Source of the DNA: CAZGAQ01 sp964523405
GTDB taxonomy: Bacteria > Planctomycetota > Phycisphaerae > UBA1845 > Fen-1342
Length of the DNA stretch: 64,000 nucleotides
Reading direction: 5' to 3'
NCBI GenBank assembly: GCA_964523405.1
Contig: CAZGAQ010000026.1
Location: forward strand, 11,060-75,059
The position numbers and the translations under genes were made by a program. Position 1 is the stretch's first letter. The number at the start of each line of letters is the position of its first letter. The notes beneath the pieces were generated by a model, which ran no database searches, was not told where the DNA came from, and saw only the letters and a list, made by a program, of their open reading frames with translations. Positions 58,612 through 64,000 of this stretch are shown here, piece by piece.

Positions 58612-58638
58612 ACCGCTCCGGTAGACGCGCGGGGTAAG

Positions 58639-58681
58639 ACGGGCAGGCGGCCGCCGCGGCGGTAGTCTGCCCGTTGTGTTT
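58639..58681 (+). terminator. Rho-independent-like terminator
   Basis: ACGGGCAG (58639-58646) and CTGCCCGT (58667-58674) form a perfect 8-bp stem; the 20-base loop contains a further GCCGCC/GGCGG pairing. TGTGTTTGT follows. It lies 28 bases after the stop of the Ser/Thr-rich protein gene. Confidence 0.65.
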
Positions 58682-58867
58682 GTCCGCGCGGCCCAGTGGG
58701 GGGCCGGACAGGTTCCCGCCACCGGTGGGCGGAGGGCTGGCAGCCCCTGGCGGCGGACGCTAGCATGCCGCGCAGCGCGGGCCGGTCGCGGCGCGGCCGG
58801 GATGGCCGGTCGGGCCCCGGTGCGGTGTGCGCACAGGTCGTTCGCCAGCAGGAAGCACAGGTGCACG

Positions 58868-59902
58868 ATGTCGACGCCCCCGATGGATCGCGTGGTGTTG
58901 CGGCGGATGGCGATGCTGGTGCTGGTCGTCGCGCTGAGCGGCGCCGTGGGAGCCTGTGGCTATGGCGTTTACCTGCTGGGGGGGACGGGGGCGCGCGCCG
59001 CGGGCGTAGCGTTTGTCTGCGGTGGGGCGCTGGGGCTGCTCGTGGCGGTGCTGCTGTATGCGCAGGTCGTCTTGCTGCAGAAGTTCGTTGCGTATGGCTA
59101 CCGGGCGTATGAGGCCCTGTTGACGACGGCGGAGCTGCAGCGCCGCACGGAGGAGCACATCCGCACGATTGCGGAGAACAGCCACCTGTCGGAGTGGTCC
59201 AAGCGGATTGTGCACCGCAACAAGGACTACGAGTTCCTGCGCGAGACGATCAACGCGGCCATTATCCGGCAGGATTGGGAATCGGCGGAGCATCTCATCG
59301 GCGACGTGGCCACGGAGTTCGGCTACCACGAAGAGGCCGCCCGTTTCAAGCAGCAACTCGAGCAAGCGCGCAAGGCGACGAGCGAGGAGCGCATTACCGC
59401 GGTCCTGGCGCGCTTCGACAAGCTCTGCGACGAGCACAAGTGGGCGCAGGCACACGAGGATTGCGAGCGGCTGCGGGCGCTGTTCCCGGATGACGCGCGC
59501 ATCGCAGCGCTGCCGGGGGAGATCGAGGTGCGCCGGCAGGAGTACAAGCAGAAGCTCCTGGGCGACTACGACCAGGCCGTCCGGACGGAAGACGTCGACC
59601 GGGCGCATCGCCTGCTCTTCGCGCTGGACCAGTACCTGGTACCGCAGGAGGCCGAGGCGATCAAGGAGTCGGCGCGCGGGGTGTTCCGGGCCCGGCTGGA
59701 ACAGATCAAGACGCGCTTCAGCATTGCGGTTTCGTACAAGCAGTTTGGCAATGCGATTGCCGCCGGCGAGCAGCTCATGCGCGAGTTTCCCAACAGCGGA
59801 TACGCACACGAGATTGCCAAGTTGATGCCGGTTTTGCGTGAACGTGCCCAGCAGCCCCAGAGGAGTGCCCATGCCGCTGCCGTCCCCCGCGCAGACAATT
59901 AA
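58868..59902 (+). CDS. Membrane-anchored helical-repeat protein
   Basis: A 344-residue protein with two N-terminal membrane helices (MAMLVLVVALSGAVGACGYG, AAGVAFVCGGALGLLVAVLL). A long soluble helical part follows, with coiled-coil character and TPR-like pairs (TINAAIIRQDWESAEHLIGD, CDEHKWAQAHEDCERLRALF, SYKQFGNAIAAGEQLMREFP). It is probably a cytoplasmic protein-interaction module tethered to the membrane. It overlaps galK by 32 bases, so translation is likely coupled, though no link with galactose metabolism is evident. Confidence 0.7.
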   Translation: MSTPPMDRVVLRRMAMLVLVVALSGAVGACGYGVYLLGGTGARAAGVAFVCGGALGLLVAVLLYAQVVLLQKFVAYGYRAYEALLTTAELQRRTEEHIRTIAENSHLSEWSKRIVHRNKDYEFLRETINAAIIRQDWESAEHLIGDVATEFGYHEEAARFKQQLEQARKATSEERITAVLARFDKLCDEHKWAQAHEDCERLRALFPDDARIAALPGEIEVRRQEYKQKLLGDYDQAVRTEDVDRAHRLLFALDQYLVPQEAEAIKESARGVFRARLEQIKTRFSIAVSYKQFGNAIAAGEQLMREFPNSGYAHEIAKLMPVLRERAQQPQRSAHAAAVPRADN

Positions 59903-61043
59903 CGCCGAGTTTGTCCGTCGCTTTGGCCGCGCGCCGCAGGTACTGGCGCGCGCGCCGGGGCGCGTGAACCTGATCGGCGAACACACCGACTACAATGACG
60001 GCTTTGTGTTTCCCATGGCACTGGAGCACAGCACCTGGGTGGCCGCGGCGGCGCGGACGGACGACCAGGTGCACGCGGCTTCGCTGGACGTGCACGACCA
60101 GGCGCAGTGGCCGGCGGGCGGGTGGGATATCAAGCACAAGGGTGAATGGACCAGCTACGTGGCCGGCGTGCACACGCTGCTTCGCAACCGCGGCGTCAAG
60201 CTCGGCGGCTGCGACCTGCTGATCCACAGCGAGGTGCCGGTCGGCAGCGGGTTGTCGAGTTCGGCGGCGCTGGAGATGTCGACGGCGCTGGCGCTCGCGC
60301 GCCTGGCGGGTGCGGAATTCGAGCCCGTGGCGCTGGCCGATTTGTCGCGTCAGGCGGAGCACGAGTTCGCCGGTGTGCCGTGCGGCATTATGGACCAGTA
60401 CGTCAGCGCCTTGGCCCAGGCCCGCTGCGCATTCCTGCTGGACTGCCGCACGCGCACGTGGGACCACGTGCCGCTACAGCTCGGCGAGTACGTGGTGCTC
60501 ATCGTCAACTCTGGCGTGAAGCACAAGCTCGCCTCGGGCGAGTATGCGATCCGGCAGAAGCAGTGCCACGCGGCCGTGGCGTATTTCCAGAAGGTGAGTC
60601 CGAAAGTCACCGCGCTGCGGGACGTGGACGTGCAGACGATCACGGCGCACGCGCCGCGCATGGAGCCGCTGGTGGCCGCGCGGGCGCGGCACGTCGTCAC
60701 CGAGAACCAGCGCACGCAGGACGCCGCGGCGGCCTTGCGCGCGGGGCGGCTTGAGGAGTTCGGGCACCTGATGGACGCTTCGCACCGATCGCTGCGCGAC
60801 GACTACGCGGTGTCGTGCCGCGAGCTGGACCTGCTGGTCGACATCACGCGCGCCGTGCCCGGCGTGCTCGGGGCCCGTATGACCGGCGGCGGCTTTGGGG
60901 GCTGCATCGTCGCGATCGTGCACCGCGACCGGGTGGGCCAGGTGGAGGCGGCCCTGCGCGCGAAGTACGACACGACCGGCGTCGGACCCGCCAAGACGAT
61001 TCTGAGCCAACCCGGGCCGGGTGCGGCGATCATGACGGGCTAG
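59871..61043 (+). CDS. galK: Galactokinase
   Basis: A 390-residue GHMP kinase. Signatures are the galactose-binding ARAPGRVNLIGEHTDYNDGF, the phosphate loop VPVGSGLSSSAALEMSTALA, GIMDQYVSALAQ, IVNSGVKHKLASGEYAIR, and TGGGFGGCIVAIVHRDRV. It makes galactose-1-phosphate for the Leloir pathway. GAGGAG lies five bases before the ATG at 59871, which sits inside the end of the upstream gene. galT and galE are not in the window. Confidence 0.95.
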   Translation: MPLPSPAQTINAEFVRRFGRAPQVLARAPGRVNLIGEHTDYNDGFVFPMALEHSTWVAAAARTDDQVHAASLDVHDQAQWPAGGWDIKHKGEWTSYVAGVHTLLRNRGVKLGGCDLLIHSEVPVGSGLSSSAALEMSTALALARLAGAEFEPVALADLSRQAEHEFAGVPCGIMDQYVSALAQARCAFLLDCRTRTWDHVPLQLGEYVVLIVNSGVKHKLASGEYAIRQKQCHAAVAYFQKVSPKVTALRDVDVQTITAHAPRMEPLVAARARHVVTENQRTQDAAAALRAGRLEEFGHLMDASHRSLRDDYAVSCRELDLLVDITRAVPGVLGARMTGGGFGGCIVAIVHRDRVGQVEAALRAKYDTTGVGPAKTILSQPGPGAAIMTG

Positions 61044-61133
61044 GCGCCGCGCAGCCCGCCGCATCGGCCCCCGCGGCCGACGTGGGAAGCCGAAAGGTCC
61101 GAGACCGAAGGGTTGCGCACCAAGGATCGCCCC

Positions 61134-62186
61134 GTGAACCCCGTGCAATTGCTCAGCCGCCTCGTCGCCCGCCAGTCTCTCGCCAGTGACGAGACGCGCG
61201 CCCTGTTCGACGCTCTCATGGAGGACCGACTGGAGCCGGCGCTAACCGCCGCGCTGCTCGCGGCGCTGGCGAGCAAGGGGGAGACGGTGGACGAGGTCGT
61301 GGGCGCGGCGCGGGCGATGCGCGCGCGGGTGCTGCCTGTGGGGACGCCCCCCGGCGTGCCGGTCATCGACACCTGCGGGACCGGGGGCGATGGCAAGCCA
61401 GTCTTCAATGTTTCGACGGCCGTTGCGATCGTGGCCGCGGCCGCCGGCGCGACCGTGGCCAAGCACGGCAACCGCAGCAATGCACGGCCGAGCGGCTCGG
61501 CGGAGGTGGTGGGGGCCCTGGGGGTGAACCTGGAGGCCGACACGCCGGTCCTGGAAGCCTGCCTGCGCGACTGTCGCATCGCGTTTCTGTATGCGGCCCG
61601 GCTGCATCCGGCGATGAAGCATGCCGCGCCGATTCGCCGGACGCTGGGCATCCGCACGATCTTCAATCTGCTCGGGCCGCTGACGAATCCGGCCGGCGTG
61701 CGCCGGCAGATGCTGGGCGTACCCCGGCCGGACCTGGTGCCGGCGATGCTCACGGCGCTGCGGCGTCTGGGAGCGGAGCGAGCGCTGGTCGTGCATGGCC
61801 GCGACGGGTTGTGCGACGTGAGCGTCGCGGAACCGACGCTGATCGGGCGTTGGGACGGGGTGGCCGAGCAGCTTGAGGAAGTGGACTGCAGCGTGATCGG
61901 CATTCGGCCGGGCCGGCTGGAGGACCTGTATGTCACGAGTCCGCAGCACAGTGCGGCCGTCATTCGTGAGGCGCTCGCGGGACAGGGTGGGCTGGCCCGG
62001 GACATGATCGTGCTGAACGCGGCCGGCGCGCTGTGGGTGGCCGGGCTGGCGGTGGACTGGGCGGACGGGGCCCGGCAGGCGCGCGAGGCGATCGCGAGCG
62101 GGGCGGCGGCGGGGACACTGGCAGCGTGGGTGAGACGGAGTTGGTCGGGCGGCGAGGGGCGCGCGGTGGCCCCTGGCGCGGAGTGA
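61134..62186 (+). CDS. trpD: Anthranilate phosphoribosyltransferase
   Basis: A 350-residue enzyme of tryptophan synthesis that joins anthranilate and PRPP. The PRPP site is IDTCGTGGDGKPVFNVSTAV. The anthranilate-binding KHGNRSNARPSGSAEVVGALG region deviates from the usual KHGNRSxSSxSGSAD in two or three residues. RTLGIRTIFNLLGPLTNPA is canonical. GTG 61134 is preferred (AAGGA at about seven bases); TTG 61113 is an alternative. Other trp genes are absent here. Confidence 0.93.
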   Translation: MNPVQLLSRLVARQSLASDETRALFDALMEDRLEPALTAALLAALASKGETVDEVVGAARAMRARVLPVGTPPGVPVIDTCGTGGDGKPVFNVSTAVAIVAAAAGATVAKHGNRSNARPSGSAEVVGALGVNLEADTPVLEACLRDCRIAFLYAARLHPAMKHAAPIRRTLGIRTIFNLLGPLTNPAGVRRQMLGVPRPDLVPAMLTALRRLGAERALVVHGRDGLCDVSVAEPTLIGRWDGVAEQLEEVDCSVIGIRPGRLEDLYVTSPQHSAAVIREALAGQGGLARDMIVLNAAGALWVAGLAVDWADGARQAREAIASGAAAGTLAAWVRRSWSGGEGRAVAPGAE

Positions 62187-62243
62187 GGGTGGGGTGTCCA
62201 CGGCGGGGAGACGGAAAAGGCGAGCCAGGGGGTCTTGGCGCCG

Positions 62244-62272
62244 TTGACACGCACGCGCGCCGACCCTATACT
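62244..62272 (+). promoter_or_regulatory. Near-consensus sigma70 promoter upstream of the DksA-like gene
   Basis: TTGACA (62244-62249, perfect), 17 bases, TATACT (62267-62272, 5/6). It starts 58 bases after the trpD stop and lies about 95 bases before the likely TTG start of the DksA-like gene. It is the best promoter match seen in the window. Confidence 0.75.
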
Positions 62273-62366
62273 TTCAAAGTTTCGGCGGCGCGGGCCGCGA
62301 TGTCTTGTATCCGCAAGGACTTAGGTGAGTCCAGCCGGACCTGCTGTCCCACTCGGGAGCCTGATT

Positions 62367-63074
62367 TTGGCCAAGAAATCCACTCAGCAGGCCTCAAAGA
62401 AGAGCCGCGCGTCTGGGGCCGCGGCGGGGACGAAGCGACCTGCGAAGACGGCCTCGGCGGCGCGGTCGAAGTCTGCCAAGGAGCGGGTGAGCAAAAAGGC
62501 GGCGGTCAAGCCCAAGCCCGCACCGCGCAAGGCTGCAGCGGCCCGTCCAGCGCCGGCGGCGGTGGCGCGGGCCACCAAGCGGGCACCCTCAGCCCGCGCG
62601 GACAGCAGGGCGCGTCCAGCCGCGCGACGCGTCGAGTTGGCGGCGCCGGCGGAGACGCTCGTTGGTCGCGGGACCGCCAAGCCGCTGACGCCGGACGACA
62701 CCGAAGAACTGCGCAACATGCTGATCCACAAGCGGGCCGAGATTCTGGGCGACATGTCGACGCTGCAGACCGAGGCGACACGCTCCAATCGGCAGGATGC
62801 GGCCGGTGACCTGTCGACCATGCCGATCCACATGGCCGACCTCGGCTCGGACAATTATGAACTGGAATTCACGCTGGGCCTGATCGAGGGGGAGCGCGCG
62901 ATCCTCAAGGAGATCGAGGAGGCCCTGGAGCGCATTCGCCAGGGGACCTATGGCTTCTGCCTGGCCACGGGCAATCCGATCGGCAAGGCCCGCCTGAAAG
63001 CCAAACCGTGGGCGAAATACTGCTACGAATACACGCTCGCCCAGGAGAAGGGCCGCACGCACGGGCCTGCCTGA
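62367..63074 (+). CDS. DksA/TraR-family protein with histone H1-like N-terminal tail
   Basis: About 235 residues. Residues 1-95 are Lys/Ala/Arg/Pro-rich, like histone H1 tails (KKSTQQASKKSRASGAAAG, VSKKAAVKPKPAPRKAAAA). The DksA-type part follows: a coiled-coil pair (TEELRNMLIHKRAEILGDMS, EGERAILKEIEEALERI) with the tip, then GTYGFCLATGNPIGKARLKA and KYCYEY. The canonical four-Cys zinc finger is reduced to two Cys. DksA binds RNA polymerase's secondary channel. The TTG at 62367 (AKKSTQQ) is preferred because GGGAG lies seven bases before it; GTG 62325 is an alternative. Confidence 0.82.
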   Translation: MAKKSTQQASKKSRASGAAAGTKRPAKTASAARSKSAKERVSKKAAVKPKPAPRKAAAARPAPAAVARATKRAPSARADSRARPAARRVELAAPAETLVGRGTAKPLTPDDTEELRNMLIHKRAEILGDMSTLQTEATRSNRQDAAGDLSTMPIHMADLGSDNYELEFTLGLIEGERAILKEIEEALERIRQGTYGFCLATGNPIGKARLKAKPWAKYCYEYTLAQEKGRTHGPA

Positions 63075-63075
63075 T

Positions 63076-63852
63076 TTGAGTTCCCCGCTTCCCGTCCAAC
63101 CCGAATCCGCAGCGGCTCCCGTCCCGGTGACGGAACCGGTCGGCGAACGTTCCGCGCTGCGCGACGTACGCTCGCATGTGCGCTTCTGGATCGTCGTCGT
63201 GATCGGCTTGGCGATCGACCTGTGGTCGAAAGCGTGGGCCTTCGCGACGCTCGGGCAAACGGGGGAACGCGAACTGATTCCCAGCCTGCTGGAGTTCCAT
63301 ACGACGCTGAATCCCGGGGCGCTGTTCGGCATCGGCGCTGGCCGGACGAGCCTGTTCGTCGTAGCCTCCGTGTTGGCGTTGGCGCTGGTGCTGTGGATGT
63401 TCGCGCAGTGCCCGGCGCGGCGCTGGTTCACGCACATCGCGCTGGGCGCCATCCTCGCAGGCGCATTGGGCAATATGTACGACCGCGTTTTCGTGCGCCT
63501 GGTGCCAGTGGGCACGGCCGCGGGCGGTTACGTCTATTACGTCGTCGCGCCGTCGGCCGACGGCGCAACCAAGCGGCTCAAGGAGTTTCCGGTCACGGCC
63601 GCCAGCCGCGGGCGCGCGGGGGCGCCCCGTGCGGTGCCGGACCTCCCCCCGGCCGTTGGCTACGTGCGGGATTTCATCAAGATCTCACAGAAGTGGTTCG
63701 GTGGCCGGGACGTGTGGCCGTGGATTTTCAACGTGGCGGACATGCTGTTGGTGGGTGGGGTGGGGATTCTGGCGATTCGGCTGTTGCGAGAACGGCATCC
63801 GCAACCGGTCGCGAGCGAGTCGGCGCTTGACGCGGGGGACGAGAAGCCGTAA
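63076..63852 (+). CDS. lspA: Lipoprotein signal peptidase (LspA) with an internal insertion
   Basis: About 258 residues, versus ~160 typical. Four membrane helices and the two catalytic aspartates are present: Asp136 in GALGNMYDRVFV and Asp222 in FNVADMLLVGG. LNPGALFGIGAG is also conserved. Between the two motifs an extra ~55 residues (140-196, including VAPSADGATKRLKEFPVTAA) are inserted, and there is a ~30-residue N-terminal extension. It cleaves prolipoprotein signal peptides, consistent with the many lipoproteins here. It starts at TTG 63076, two bases after the DksA-like stop. Confidence 0.93.
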   Translation: MSSPLPVQPESAAAPVPVTEPVGERSALRDVRSHVRFWIVVVIGLAIDLWSKAWAFATLGQTGERELIPSLLEFHTTLNPGALFGIGAGRTSLFVVASVLALALVLWMFAQCPARRWFTHIALGAILAGALGNMYDRVFVRLVPVGTAAGGYVYYVVAPSADGATKRLKEFPVTAASRGRAGAPRAVPDLPPAVGYVRDFIKISQKWFGGRDVWPWIFNVADMLLVGGVGILAIRLLRERHPQPVASESALDAGDEKP

Positions 63853-63874
63853 CGTTAGTAAGTCGTCCGCCGCT

Positions 63875-63949
63875 CGGGGCGTGGCGCAGTCTGGCTAGCG
63901 CGTCTGCATGGGGTGCAGAAGGTCGCAGGTTCGAGTCCTGTCGCCCCGA
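63875..63949 (+). tRNA. tRNA-Pro (anticodon GGG)
   Basis: A 75-base cloverleaf: acceptor CGGGGCG/CGCCCCG with discriminator A, D stem GCGC/GCGC, anticodon stem TCTGC/GCAGA around ATGGGGT (anticodon GGG), T arm GCAGG-TTCGAGT-CCTGT. CCA is not encoded. A short hairpin with T-rich end follows. Confidence 0.95.
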
Positions 63950-63964
63950 CTTTTCTTCAAAACG

Positions 63965-64000
63965 AGCCCTCCGGCCAACAGGTCGAAGGGCTTTCTCTTT
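63965..64000 (+). terminator. Terminator after tRNA-Pro
   Basis: AGCCCT (63965-63970) and AGGGCT (63987-63992) form a 6-bp stem, with an inner GGCC/GGTC pairing, followed by TTCTCTTT at the window edge. Confidence 0.6.

Noticed and set aside
63493..63665. Frameshift or broken lspA
   Set aside because: The frame is open throughout and both catalytic motifs are intact; the extra sequence is an insertion.

Overview
The window is a GC-rich (well over 60%), gene-dense bacterial chromosome segment, most likely from a planctomycete of the Phycisphaerae type. The pointers are three membrane proteins carrying the CGY-x-LTGN-x2-GRCPECG zinc ribbon common in that group, several lipoproteins with PKD, LamG-like or low-complexity Asn/Ser/Thr-rich regions, a DUF58/BatA-type VWA operon, a DUF2934 protein, a HARE-HTH protein with a histone-like tail, and many large coiled-coil or TPR membrane proteins. 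This assignment is an inference from protein style; no rRNA is present. No insertion sequence, prophage, integrase, CRISPR array or replication origin was seen. Two tRNA genes are present: Arg-TCT at 23.06 kb and Pro-GGG at 63.9 kb.

Layout. 0-5 kb: 5' part of dnaE2 with a good promoter, a zinc-ribbon gene pair, a small orphan, a PKD/LamG lipoprotein and a coiled-coil protein. 5.2-10.2 kb: a methyltransferase facing a four-gene unit (FkbH-like glyceryl transferase/phosphatase, acyl carrier protein, GNAT enzyme, polysaccharide deacetylase) that looks like a compact acyl/glycan-modification set. 10.2-21 kb: YceI and pterin dehydratase, ribF, a secreted metallophosphoesterase, another zinc-ribbon protein, a lipoprotein, ligA, a fused two-domain ABC permease and a GAF/SpoIIE-type phosphatase. 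21-30.5 kb: a lipoprotein with DGNST repeats, tRNA-Arg, a sugar isomerase-like protein, tsaD, two dehydrogenases, a DUF2934 protein, a HARE-HTH protein, thiD and a PEBP-like protein.

30.5-37.3 kb: a selenoprotein gene of the SelW/Rdx family (in-frame TGA at the CxxU position, with a hairpin just after it), next to a divergent redoxin/TPR protein; then dnaK and an HAD phosphatase followed by psd and pssA, which together make phosphatidylethanolamine. 37.4-42.8 kb: a tightly coupled DUF58, BatD-like, BatA and BatB-BatC operon, the last being a fusion with ten DPNQ repeats. 43-50 kb: a large coiled-coil protein with a Wzz-like periplasmic part, an RluA-type pseudouridine synthase with no obvious start codon, and a diadenylate cyclase fused to YbbR repeats with altered catalytic motifs, divergent from a YggS protein.

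50-64 kb: a stand-alone Clp N-domain protein, TPR proteins, clpS, ribBA, a periplasmic-binding-like lipoprotein, a Ser/Thr-rich secreted protein, galK, trpD, a DksA-like protein with an H1-like tail behind a near-perfect sigma70 promoter, lspA with an internal insertion, and tRNA-Pro.

Most gene starts rest on visible Shine-Dalgarno sequences or on ATGA/GTGA overlaps. Several genes use GTG or TTG. The selenoprotein is the clearest feature that ordinary gene calling would miss.
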